This document shows, in pieces, positions 47,455-58,661 of a DNA stretch of 64,000 nt. Numbering within the stretch: position 1 is the stretch's first letter; every line of letters begins with the position of its first letter. This DNA is from Umbelopsis ramanniana AG (lineage: Eukaryota > Mucoromycota > Umbelopsidomycetes > Umbelopsidales > Umbelopsidaceae). The notes beneath the pieces were generated by a model. The model ran no database searches and was not told where the DNA came from. It worked only from the letters and a program-made list of their open reading frames with translations. Where the stretch lies: assembly GCF_025399195.1 (NCBI RefSeq), contig NW_026252088.1, forward strand, positions 434,001 through 498,000. Reading direction: 5' to 3'. The translations under genes were made by a program, and so were the position numbers.

Positions 47455-49029
47455 CTACAAGGGAATTTCAAAAACTTGGCTGTCAAGTTCATCTCCACAC
47501 TTTGCTATGCGGATGGATGAATTTTTCTCGGTTAAGCATTGCTTAGTAGCTTTGTTCACAAGATAGCCAGCTACACCGTGGGTCCAAATTTGTTCTGGAG
47601 CTGAGGTACAATTTTCTGTAACTACCGAGGAACCCTTAACGGAGAGACAGGCATTGCCAGCAAATGGGGCCAAAATTGTTCCTTGAGGCGAGATTTTCCA
47701 AAATTGATCATCAGTGGCATTGCATTTCGCTGACCAAACAGGGTTCCCTGCCCCTACACAGTTCAAAGAAAACGCATTGAAGATCTGTCCACCAGGGAGA
47801 AACTGCTTGCATTGAGCGGTAGGAGTAACACGATATACGGCGGTTCCATGGCTGGGGATGCTACTCGCCACAATTTTGTTGGCTTGTAGGGATGTCTTGC
47901 CTGTCCATAAATCCTTTACATGATATGCACAATGTTGACCTAGATGGAAGCCGAGTTTTTCTAGTGTGACAGTCAAGGATGCAGTGGAGCCACCTTTATT
48001 TAGAATAGTTAATGCGCGATCTCCTTTGGCAAGGGTTTTTGCCAGAACATCAAAATCTTCATCCTGGCTTATTAGGGTTGCTTGCTTGACCAAGGGATCC
48101 TGGTCCAGTGCAATGAGGTCTCTGTTGGTTAAAAATGCGAGATGCTCCTTGGTCAATGCAGGGATATCAGAACTGAGGATGAGCGGAGCAGAAAACGAAG
48201 ACCACAATGCAAATTGTGAACGTTGCTCGTCCATTGTTAAATTTGGATCTCCCGCAATAATAAAATCTGGATCATTGTAGAACCCTTTCTGCTGTACTCT
48301 CGCTAGGCGGAGATTGTATCCATAATTGGTCATGACACTTTCCCATACACTTCCCTTCGATCCGTACGTGGCGATATCATACGAATGCCTGGCAAGTTGG
48401 CCATATTTGGGCACCCAAGACATCACCTTGTACCAATCTGTTAGGTTCTTGTCATTCACAAAGTAAGCTGGAGCCGATTCGGAAAATGTAATGTTAAGTG
48501 GGGGCAAAATTGGATGCCAACGTTCGTATATTTGTCGGTAAGTCTCTTCATCCGATTGGCCAGGAACGGAATCCACATTACATCCATCTAATTTCAGGTA
48601 GTCGACACCCCAGCTTGCAAATGTTTTAGCATCCATTTCATCATGGTCATAGGATCCCTGGTATCCTCCACAAGTAAGTGTTCCAGCGTCCGAGTAAATG
48701 CCGAAATCCATCTTGTTTTTATGGATATAGTCCGAAAGCCATAGTAAGCCATTGGGAAACAATTTAGTGTCCCATGTTAAAGAGCCATTGCTAGTCCGAT
48801 TATGATCAGACCAACAGTCGTCGATGGTGACAAGTTTGAAACCGACATCTCGAAGTCCTGTCGATACCATTGCATCCACTGCATCAGTGAAAACCGTCTG
48901 ATTAATAGCACATTCAAATCTAGCCCAGTCATTGAATCCCATGGGAGGCGTTGGGGATAGCATCGATGAGGATAATTTTGCTGCTAAGACCAGCTGAACT
49001 GCAGATCTAATGACCTTTTGTAATTGCAT
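47455..49029 (-). CDS. Secreted alpha-galactosidase, GH27, with ricin-type C-terminal domain
   Basis: Removes terminal alpha-galactose from galacto-oligosaccharides such as melibiose or raffinose. Single exon of 524 aa from the start at 49029, which gives a hydrophobic signal peptide (AVQLVLAAKLSSSML); the open frame continues further upstream but adds Cys-rich residues that do not fit. GH27 blocks: PPMGFNDWARFECAIN, LVTIDDCW, the nucleophile Asp in DYLKLDGCN (about 147), the acid/base Asp in FYNDPDFIIAG (about 253), and LWSSFSAPLILS. After the beta domain, residues about 400-524 have QxW-like repeats (DDQFWKISPQGTI, PEQIWTHGVAGYL) of a CBM13/ricin B lectin domain that may hold galactose-containing polymers. 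Several N-glycosylation sequons. Confidence 0.93.
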   Translation of the reverse strand: MQLQKVIRSAVQLVLAAKLSSSMLSPTPPMGFNDWARFECAINQTVFTDAVDAMVSTGLRDVGFKLVTIDDCWSDHNRTSNGSLTWDTKLFPNGLLWLSDYIHKNKMDFGIYSDAGTLTCGGYQGSYDHDEMDAKTFASWGVDYLKLDGCNVDSVPGQSDEETYRQIYERWHPILPPLNITFSESAPAYFVNDKNLTDWYKVMSWVPKYGQLARHSYDIATYGSKGSVWESVMTNYGYNLRLARVQQKGFYNDPDFIIAGDPNLTMDEQRSQFALWSSFSAPLILSSDIPALTKEHLAFLTNRDLIALDQDPLVKQATLISQDEDFDVLAKTLAKGDRALTILNKGGSTASLTVTLEKLGFHLGQHCAYHVKDLWTGKTSLQANKIVASSIPSHGTAVYRVTPTAQCKQFLPGGQIFNAFSLNCVGAGNPVWSAKCNATDDQFWKISPQGTILAPFAGNACLSVKGSSVVTENCTSAPEQIWTHGVAGYLVNKATKQCLTEKNSSIRIAKCGDELDSQVFEIPL

Positions 49030-51620
49030 GATTTTAGAAAAAGTTACTTGATATTTCTGTACATGGCATCTAAGTTTTATACGAACGCAAAACACAATCA
49101 ATGCAGTGATAGTGCTTGTTACATTGTGCAAAGTCTCACATAAGATGTTTAGTGCCATGTAGGGTAAGTACTGAACATTGCAAGATAAAAATTCGCAGGG
49201 ACAAACTTTGGTTTTCCTACGGTTTTGCTTAAATTTACTAAAACAAGTTATGCTGAAATACAATGTGTGCCGATAAGACATTGGACAATTTACAGGCACA
49301 CATACCTAAGTAGCTTTCGGAACGTACAAACTCTGAATACCTTTTCATTTGTCGGAAGTCAATAACATTAGCCATGTAAATCCATCGACCAATTACTGGT
49401 GAGGTTTTTTACAAATAAGGAGCTGCATCTTTTTGGCTGACTTAGAAGACAATTTTCTTGTGCAATATTTTACTCTAGAGTATGTAAAACTCAATATCAG
49501 GTCAATTGTAATCAGGCACTAGCATCTTTCAATGTAGTCAACACATAACGTTGCATAAACTTAACATTTCTTCTCCTTTCAGGTACCTGAATCATTTTGT
49601 ACATTATGTTAGCCAGGATGTAATAAAACAACAAACAAAAAACCGAGACGGTCGCCTGCATTATGGATTGGCAAAGCGTAGCTGGTTATGGTGCATCACG
49701 GCGCATATCATTCTATAAAAAAGAATGCGATGTGTGCACAAAATCGACAAAAAACTTTACTGAATTGAAGCTCCCTCTCACTACAGCCAGAAAATTCCTA
49801 ATTAGCTGTGATGCAGTTTTAGAACATTTGACTTTCATCATCGCCATAGCTCATACAGGTGACCTGTGTCACGGTTCTGCACATTGCGAGCCCCTCGTTA
49901 ATATCTTCGGAAATAAACTGATGACTTCATATTACATCATGGACATAACGCTTGCTAAGCTAAGCTATGATACAATGAATGGGGAGTGAGTTCAGGTTAG
50001 GAAACGATATAAAGTAGCATATCAATACAAATGATGCAAACGCCTGAATTTTGTGATGGCATGCACGAAATCCGAAATGCCTAATTCACCCTATGAGACA
50101 TTTGACAAAAGATCGCATTGTTTCAAATCACTGACAGAGAATAGGATCTTGCTTGTGGCAATTTGTTGTTGTTGTTGTTTACTTAAGAAGATGGGATCGC
50201 CGCTCGACGCCATTCTGGTATCAAAAGGCAATGTGACGCCCACGTTACAAGCATTTTATATTTAACATATCATGCTACAGAACGTGATCCGATTTCAGGC
50301 AAGCATGCATATGTATCACCATGAACGTTTCATTTCATTAAAGACTAAGAGAGAATAGGGAACCATCGGTGATGGTTGAATATTGCAACACGTTCATTTT
50401 GATATCACAATAAACAGCTTGCCCATCACTTTTTAAGGACCGAATTGTTGATGAATGGGCAAAAAGAAAATAACCATCTTATTCGCGATGCCAGTGGTAA
50501 CCAGAAAATAACAAACACTTCGATTGAGACACATGCAGATGCTATTCACAAATTGTTGTTGAACACATCGTGTTGTAAGGTTGAGTATCTATTTTTCCCA
50601 TAACAATTTGGCAATTCAGATTACAACGTTCTCCTGAAATTGGCGTACGCTAACATAGGAAAAGTACCGTTTAACCATGATGTAATTAGCAATCAAATTC
50701 AGTCATAGAACAACGGCGAGCACGTCCCCTAGGAGGACGACGAAGAATCAAATGACATCACAAGTGAAGCCTAATGATGTATTGCCATGATCGTCTTTTT
50801 GACTCGGCAATCGATATGTTCACTATGCTCAACGCGCAAAAAGGATCAGAATGCAGCTAGCTCCATAAGCCTAAAACGCCATTTGCTGAACCTAGTGCCG
50901 CCTAGGCGCGACAGGTCTGTCAAAATGCGGCATACCCTCATGGCAATCAGATGAGATGAGGATGGGCGACAGTGTAATCAGGGGTAAAGATAATAGAATA
51001 GAAGCGAACAAACATGGCGTTAAGCATGTTCAGCCTCTTAGGATTATAAAAGACAATCTTGCATTCCGGACTTCCCCCTATTCATCCCCTTCTTTCACAG
51101 CTGTACAACACCTGACGCCGGCCGCCGTAAAAATTTTACGTTTTCTTTACAATGCAGAAGTACTTTCTATATCACCATTTGGTGGAAGAAGAAGAAATAA
51201 AATTTAATTTGAAAAAAGAAAAATTGATCAATGGCAATAAATCAATGGTACTGATCGCGTCTTTGAACTCTTTATGTTTCGTGTGTGAGTAGTTTATTTA
51301 ACTTTATTTTTTTTTATTGAATTCAGGCAGACAAATGGGTGGGTGCAAGGGTCTTCAGGCATAACAAAAGCATATACACACTCTGGCCACCTTCTAGTCG
51401 GAATAAAAAAAAAAAAAAAGAGGAATCGAGGCGTTGATCACGGACAGTTTCAACGACCCCTGCGATTCAGCAAAACGCCAGAACATCAGGGGCAACCACT
51501 AAAAAAAAAAAGAACGCCCCGCCAATTGTGGATGGAACCAATGCCTATATAAAGAGAAGTAAAAATCAACCTGGTACCTGAAATATTTATTCACTTCACT
51601 TCACATCGCATCGCATAAAC
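49030..51620. other. 2.6 kb gene-poor region with kinase promoter
   Basis: No coding region supported; the largest frame (49663-49989, 108 codons) has no recognisable motif or splice partner. The last 250 bp before the kinase hold STRE-like CCCCT (51457-51461) and AGGGG (51488-51492), several A-runs, and a TATA box. No transposon ends, long repeats or RNA genes were recognised. Confidence 0.5.
51546..51554 (+). promoter_or_regulatory. TATA box of Ran1/Vhs1-type kinase
   Basis: TATATAAAG 67 nt before the start codon, with STRE-like CCCCT/AGGGG pentamers 55-90 nt further upstream. A strong TATA plus STREs suggests stress- or nutrient-inducible expression (inference). Confidence 0.6.
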
Positions 51621-52878
51621 ATGGTAAACACTAAACCAACAACGGACCCTCGCCAACGCATAGGAACGTGTATAGATGATAACAACTATGAACTCATTGA
51701 CCTTCTTGGCTTGGGCGCATATGGTGCTATCTACTTGGCACGCCATACGCTCACACAGAAGATGTACGCTGTCAAATGTTTGAGTAAAGTGGGCCTCAAT
51801 GAACGCCAATTAGAATTTCAGCTCCGTGAAATCCGGCTGCATGCTCAAGTGGCAGTCCATCCCAATGTTGCTTCTTTGGAAAAAATCGTCGACACCAGCG
51901 ACTGCTTGTATATTGTTCTAGAATATTGTCGGGAAGGAGACCTTTTCTACACCATCACAGAAGGACGAGGATATATCAATGATCATCAAGCCATCAAAAG
52001 TGTCTTCCTCCAAATCATCGATGCCGTCTCTTATTTACACGCTAAGGGCATTGCTCATCGAGATCTTAAACCAGAAAACATCCTTGTTTTTGATGGTGGT
52101 GTTAAGGTTAAGATTGCCGACTTTGGATTGGCTACAACAGAGGCCATCTCTACTGATTTTGGATGCGGCAGCACTTTTTATTTTTCTCCTGGTAAGCAAA
52201 CAATCAAGTGCATTAATACACTTCCTTGTATTACCTGACTAACTGGAAATACTTTTTTTTTTTAATCAACAAATAGAATGTCAAGGTGGCCTATACAAGA
52301 AACTAAGAGCTTATTCTACCAAGCCAAATGACATTTGGTCTCTTGGCGTTATTTTGATTAACTTGGTCTGTGGTCGCAATCCATGGAAGCAAGCCAACGT
52401 TGAAGACGAAACATTTAATGCCTATTTAAGGAATCCCGATTTCCTCATGTCCATACTACCCATCTCCAATCAAATCAATACGCTACTTAAGCGAATTTTC
52501 TGTGTCGATCCCAGCAAGAGAATAGACATCCAAGAACTACGTTCTCATTTCCTTTCTTGCCAATACTACACATGCCACGAAGAAACCATGGCCAAAGCCA
52601 CTCGTCTCTCCTCTAAGCCCGCACCAATACCCTGTGCGCACTCCCCATCCTTCCAGTCAACCATGCTTGACTATGTGTCTGGCTTTGAAGATTATGATAG
52701 TGAAGACGATATGCAATTCCCTGGTAGTTGCACGTCAAACTCGACGTCGGCTTCTTCATTATCATGGTCTTCACTAGAAACCCACACGCCGTGCTACCTA
52801 AACACTACATTCATTAAGCAAGAGCGATATTCAGCTGTGTCCGTAGACCTCGCAGACGATCAAATTGTTTGGCCATAG
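51621..52878 (+). CDS. Serine/threonine kinase, Ran1/Vhs1/Sks1/Ksp1 group
   Basis: 390 aa; exons 51621-52191 and 52277-52878. All kinase motifs are intact: glycine loop LGLGAYGAIYLA, VAIK Lys in YAVKCLSK, catalytic loop HRDLKPEN, DFGLAT, and the APE-like SPECQGG rebuilt across the intron. The fungal Ran1-type hallmark is the TEAISTDFGCGSTFYFSPE activation segment followed by Y.TKPNDIWSLGVILINL and NPWKQA. Members control meiosis entry, nutrient and glucose signalling in yeasts. C-terminal Ser/Thr-rich tail (about 305-390). The TATA and STRE-like promoter suits regulated expression. The exact orthologue in this group cannot be set from sequence alone. Confidence 0.92.
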
Positions 52879-54553
52879 TTTCATCCACTACCCCAAACAG
52901 CTGGCTCTGTTCATTTTACATTATAACCCATCCACACTTATGTACCTCAAACCATATCTTTTGTGTTTCCATATACCTTTCATCTTGTCGTTTTTCATGC
53001 AGCATAGTAACTGATCATGTAGAAATAGAATCTTAGTCCATCAATTATGTTATAAAGTAATATGCCTCCCATCCAACCCAACTATCTTTTGTTTTTCTTG
53101 TTACTTTTGATTGGCGCCTTATGCCGTATTCGACTGCAAACTCGTTTGTTTGCACTGGAAATATCTCCGCATGTGAACCTATCAAGCAAACTTTAAAAGA
53201 AATAAGATACTGTAACACACGGTCCTGTAAGCAGCCTGAGGGGAACTTGCATAACAATGGCTATTATAATTTTTTTTATATCCCTTGTCATCACGAAATA
53301 GGTATAGTGCTCTCCATCGCTTTGCTTGCCACGTATTCAATACAGTTCAAACAATCCATTTGGTCCTATTTTGACATTTTCAAAAGGTGTAGTCGGTTAC
53401 AAGCGGCTTCTCTACAATTCTAGATCATCCTACTCCTGAGAAAATTTGTATGAAGGGGGGAAACGCGCCCGACCAACACAACCTTACGGCACATTGTCAA
53501 ATCAGACGGATGCGATGCTCACAGCATTCATAATCACTTTGTTTTGTTTTTCTGCCCAGCAATGAACGTGATCGTGCAATAATATGGTTTCCTCCACCAA
53601 CCATGTTACGTTGCCACCCAAATCATGTTTATTTATACAAAGATAGCCACTTCTGCGATGGTCAAAGAAATGAGAAATTCACCTTCAGACTACAAAGCAG
53701 GTATTTTATCTTTTCTTACTGGCTTTATTGTCCGCTTGCAACTTAAGTGTCTAGGCGTATTCTATAGAATGCGCCCTTGAGCTCGCATATAGAGGCTCGA
53801 TTTTGGCTTCTGCTTTGGGATCCGTGCAGATTTATCCCCTTGTTGGCTGGTCTAGCCTAGGCGCCGGTGTTCATACGACAATTAAGCTCATTCTGTGGCG
53901 CTTTTCAACTTGTGGCAACTGGTCCAGCTGCTAAAGCACGGATATGTGCAACCTGCAGGAAGGCGATGGCCATTGTAGATCGATGCTTTTCCTTTCTTGA
54001 GTAAAGCTATCTTACTTGATAGGTATTGAGTGAAAAGGGTAGATGAAAATGTTACTGCAAGTCTTGTTGGTCCAACTGCGCCAAGAACGCCATTGATAAT
54101 GCATGCTTGTTCAGATCGATGGCTGTCAACCCCAAAACGCCATCACGCCGTGGCACTTGTGGGAGACTGTAAACACAGTCAATCGTCATTATATGAAAGC
54201 CTCCATTCCCCCTTGAACTCTATGTGCTTAAAGACAATTGAACAATGTTAGGATACATTTATTTGTCATTGCGACTTTCGAAAATGTGTGCTTTCAAAAT
54301 TAGTCATAAGTGTCAGTTTAAGCCAGTTCTCGTTCATTTACGGCCAGCTTTAAGTGACCCAGCGACCGCCACAGTTATACCTTCTGTTCGCTTTGTCTGC
54401 TTTGTTCTGATTTTGGTTTGTTTATTGCAGGGGGAGGGGCAGCTTTTCAAGCAAGCAGTGTAAAAAGACCAAAGGTTGACAAGGTTTACGAACAGGTCAA
54501 GTCGACATTTACAGAAATAAAACGAATGAAACTAAGACTAACAAAATATACTA
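52879..54553. other. Intergenic region between convergent kinase and HDAC genes
   Basis: About 1.7 kb without a supported gene. Contains CCTAGGCGCC-type palindromic pieces near 53855-53865 and poly-pyrimidine tracts. No RNA gene or transposon end recognised. Confidence 0.5.
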
Positions 54554-56965
54554 TTAATTAGTATCCATTGGCTCAGGGTTATTACCGTCTTGTTTAGTAG
54601 GGGTGGATACTGTTACGGATGGTATTGATTCTGATGCTGCCTCTGTGTTGCTTGTCGAGTCTGTGGGATTGGTTGGTGGTGCGGTAACTGTTTCGTTTGC
54701 CTGTTCACTCGTGGCTGGTATAGTAGAAACATGATCAGTGCTAGGTTGAGACTCCACATTTGCAGGTGCTTTGTCTTCCTCTAGAGCGGCAGTGAGTTCC
54801 ATTTCTTCATCTTCGGTGATGCTGACCGGGACTTGCTTTGTTTCATTGTTATCAGTTTGCAAAGATGATCCGTTCATTTTCTCACCAGAAGCTTCGCTTG
54901 CGTAGCTTTGTTCATTCATGCTCTTCTTCTGGCCATTAATATCATCTCCTTCGCCTTCGTCTGAGTCATAGAATTCGTTTTCAGGTATGATGCGTTGATC
55001 CCAAAGACGTTCTAGACAAGAATTCAGTAACATGTATGCGTAGCCTTTACGAAAGCGTGATCTCTTCTTACCTGGGTTTCTCTCATCCGGATCATCTTCG
55101 TCTTCATCATCTGACATATCATGATCAGCTGGAACCTCTGCTCAAGGAAAAATGGCATATTACAGATTAATTTGAGTTCAGTACAGGCAGGCGAAACATG
55201 AGAACAAGATCACAAACCTTGCATCTGAACGCTTGGGGCGAATGCTGTACGTGATAAATTTTCAAATACTTGTAACCTGGTAATTTCTGAGGGTTAGAAT
55301 TGTGTTGGCAGGCGGTTGGAGCACAGACATCGACTTACTTGATCTTTTCCAAGTATTCAGTCGTATTCATATTTTCCATGTTGCTCGACTTGACATCTAG
55401 TCTGTAGTCAGGGCCAAAGTATTCATAGTAGTCGTTGTATGGCATGACTGTGATGCAATCAAGCAATATATTAGCATAGTTACTTAGAGCAACCAAATAC
55501 GCAATAAGATTCCATTCTTACCAGGGCTAAGCTCTTGTCCAACCACTATTCCCGTTTCATATGCCCACGCTCTTGCAACATTTCGCATTGTATAACCACC
55601 ACCGCCGAGAACTAACGTAGGCAGATTGAATTTCTTCACAAAGTTAACGCAGTTGGCGTGACCTGTTGAATACCAGTTAGTCAATCTTCTAGTATGAAGG
55701 AAAGATGCATCAGTAATCCCCATACCTTTCATAGACAGATTGAAGCAACCCAGTTTATCGCCACTGAGGGAATCACCACCGCACTGCAGAACGACAGCGG
55801 AGGGTCGATACCATTCCATCACCTTTTCAATGACCTACAAGAAAGAGAACCGTAAAGCGTTAAAAAATCGATCATTAAAATGCAGAATACTCCAATTCAA
55901 ACTATGAGCTTACGGGTTCGAAAACACTCTTATAACTTTCGTCATCTATACCATCTCTCAGAGGGAAGTTGACGCTATAATATTTTCCTTTACCAACACC
56001 AATGTCCTAATAGAAGTTTGAGTAAGCCAGAAGGATCGACGTATATGTATAAAGTACACTTCGGTGAACATACCTTCAGTTCACCAGTACCAGGAAAGAA
56101 CTCTCCATATTTGTGGAAACTACAAGTCATCACACGATCTGTAGTGTAAAAAGCTTCTTCGACACCGTCACCGTGGTGAACGTCAATATCGATATATAAA
56201 ACTCGTGGATAGTATCGAAGCAGTTCGAGAATGCCCAGCACAATATCGTTGACATAACAAAATCCAGAAGCTTCCGATTTTTTGGCGTGATGTAAACCAC
56301 CAGCCCAGTTGATAGCAATATCGCAAAGACCGCGATTCAGTCTTGCAGCACCCTCTGCAATAAGATTTAGTTAGGAAAACGTGAGAGATTGGTGCTTCGC
56401 AAAATTTTCAATCGTACCCATTGAACCTCCTGCGGATAATCCACAGTATTCGAACAATCCTTCAAAGACGGGACAGTCATCACCGACATTGACTATATTG
56501 GACATAAAGTATAAATTGATACCGAGTTTTGAAATCAATCGAAAATCAAGGTTGACCATATGTCTTACACTTTGCTTGCTCTTTGTTTAACGCTTCCATG
56601 TTATCAGGAGTAACGCGAGAAAGAAAGTCGATGTAGTCGTCTGTGTGAAATTGTGTCATTTCCCATTTGTTGGCAGGTTTCGCTCGCTAAAGAAAGCGTT
56701 AGAGATAAGACTGGTAAGATACGAGTAGAGAAAGGTATACTTGCGTAAATTTCCATCTTTTTGTACAAGCCATAGTTCATGACCAGACCGTGGCACATTC
56801 TAATTCTATGAGGCTTCATAGGATGCCCTGGACCATAGTGGTAATTTCCAACATTTGCTGATGGATCAAGGTCAGTAATTCAATCGGAATCTCAAAAAGA
56901 TCCAGAATCTGAAGTATCTTACCATCATAGAAGTAGCAGACACGTTTCTTGCTTTCAGATGTCAT
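54554..56965 (-). CDS. RPD3: Class I histone deacetylase (Rpd3 type)
   Basis: Zn-dependent removal of acetyl groups from histones; catalytic subunit of Sin3-type corepressors. 554 aa from twelve exons: 56923-56965, 56745-56857, 56569-56686, 56418-56492, 56074-56354, 55914-56006, 55726-55834, 55522-55662, 55339-55447, 55218-55276, 55072-55137, 54554-55011. Catalytic His pair in [16 protein letters not shown] (about 134), zinc Asp and His in [18 protein letters not shown] (about 171), then [12 protein letters not shown] and [19 protein letters not shown]. The C-terminus is a long acidic, Ser/Thr-rich tail. Intron 2 has a GC donor (TAC/GCAAGT); only this junction gives the conserved MEIYRAKPAN frame. 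The 63-nt intron at 55663-55725 carries no stop and could be retained in frame. Confidence 0.95.
56687..56744 (-). other. GC-AG intron in HDAC gene
   Basis: 58-nt intron, donor GCAAGT, acceptor TCTTTAG. It joins MEIY to RAKPANKW, matching class I deacetylases. Confidence 0.7.
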
Positions 56966-57462
56966 GGCTGGCAAACAAAAAGGTGGGGAGATAACCTTGT
57001 TTCAGGCTCGTCGGGTAATGAGGGCAAAAATAACGCGTCACAAATTCAGCAAGAAGTGTGGTCAGTCTTTACATTGAGCCAGGTACGAAAAACACTTTGA
57101 TCGGATGGGTATTGAACGCGTTGTTGAGCATAAAATAATATACCACCATCGTTTCTAACTTTAAAAATCACTTTAAATCAAGTAACTGTCATCTAAAAGT
57201 GAAGTGTTAACCGTAAACACATTGCAAATGTTTAGCTGACGGCTTCGCTTCGCATGTGACAACAATGCTGTTGGAAGTGGACATCTAATTATCTGTCTAA
57301 TCTATGAAAATAATGTAGTGGTAATGAAAAGTACTGTGCAAAATTGCATTCGGTGACCTCGAAAGGTACAGGTTCGTGATGATTTTCTGCTCATCAATTC
57401 GGACTGCTGTTTCACTTCCCGCTCGTCCTTTGTTCCTTCTCGATCCACACAGTACCTGTCAA
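56966..57462. promoter_or_regulatory. Divergent promoter, HDAC and PPIL1-like
   Basis: 497 bp between divergent starts; no gene. Contains AACGCGT-like strings (GTTGAACGCG region near 57115) but no clear shared element. Confidence 0.4.
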
Positions 57463-58477
57463 ATGGCAACCGACGCACAACATGTAGTTTTAGAAACCTC
57501 GATGGGGCATATTACCATCGAGCTCTACTGGGATCATGCACCAAAGTAAGCTTTAACATCTTGCCATCACCTGTTTGCTTGTGTATTAATATGGAAACCA
57601 CCCAGAACCTGCAAAAACTTTTACGAGTTGGTAAGTGATCAGGCTGTAATGATTCACAGTGGAGCAACATGCAATTGACAGATTATATAGGCACAACGCG
57701 GATATTATGATGGTATCGGGGTAAGTAAACGCTTGAGTACATAAAGGCGGCTAGAACGCACACCAAACATAGACTTACCGGCTTTTCACCAGTTTCACAG
57801 AATTATATCGGTACGCAACTGCTTTTTCACTTAGGGCGAGGTTAATGACTTTGAATGAATTATGGTTACCAATGTTCGATGCAGGATTTTATGATTCAAG
57901 GTGGTGATCCTACTGGAACTGGCCGAGGAGGAAGTTCAATATATGGGTATGGAGCGATCTTATGTTCTCGTTTGATTCATTGACGGCTAATCAACTCCAT
58001 CGTTTATCAGAGACAAATTTGAGGATGAGATTCATCCTGCTTTGAAGCATACTGGAGCCGGTATATTAAGCATGGCAAATTCTGGACCTAATACGAATGG
58101 TTCACAGGTATGTCTACGAAAGTACTGGAGTGCCAACTGCATTTGATATTAATGCACCTTACTACAGTTCTTTATCACTTTGGCCCCTACTCCATGGTTG
58201 GATGGTGCGTATTACGGAACTAAGAATTCAACCTTTAATATTTTATGTGTAAGCTAACATAGAATTACTCTCAGGCAAGCACACAATCTTTGGACGCGTT
58301 AGCGACGGCATGAACGTGGTTAAGAGAATGGGTCTGGTTTCAACTGACTCGAACGATCGGTAATGTGGTTTAATTTTTTCATTTTATGAAGCGTCAGCAT
58401 TGCACCTTTTTAACCGTTATACATCTCATTTCAGCCCACGAGATAACGTTGTTATTATCCATGCCAAAGCTTACTAA
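57463..58477 (+). CDS. Cyclophilin, PPIL1 type (spliceosome-associated peptidyl-prolyl isomerase)
   Basis: 159 aa from nine exons: 57463-57545, 57606-57630, 57691-57720, 57793-57810, 57885-57946, 58011-58107, 58168-58204, 58275-58359, 58435-58477. PPIL1 binds SNW1/SKIP in the activated spliceosome. Motifs: [41 protein letters not shown] (catalytic Arg) on an 18-nt microexon, [57 protein letters not shown]. All exons are under 100 nt, so the transcript needs eight correct splicing events for a single-domain protein. The length and lack of loops fit PPIL1 rather than CypA. Confidence 0.93.
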
Positions 58478-58661
58478 TGATAGAAGCAGTGAATCTGTTC
58501 ATTAAAATAAAATTGTCTGGCATGAGAGTGCTTCCACTTGTAATCAACTACCGCAGTCGCATTAGGACTGCTTGCATTTGACAAAAAGAAAGTCCGTTTC
58601 GAAACTTGCTGGGTTGCACCTACTGCGACAGTCTACCCACCTTCTTCACTTCATACTCGAT

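Noticed and set aside
49663-49989. 108-codon ORF in the gene-poor stretch
   Set aside because: No motif, no codon bias like the neighbours, no plausible splice partner.
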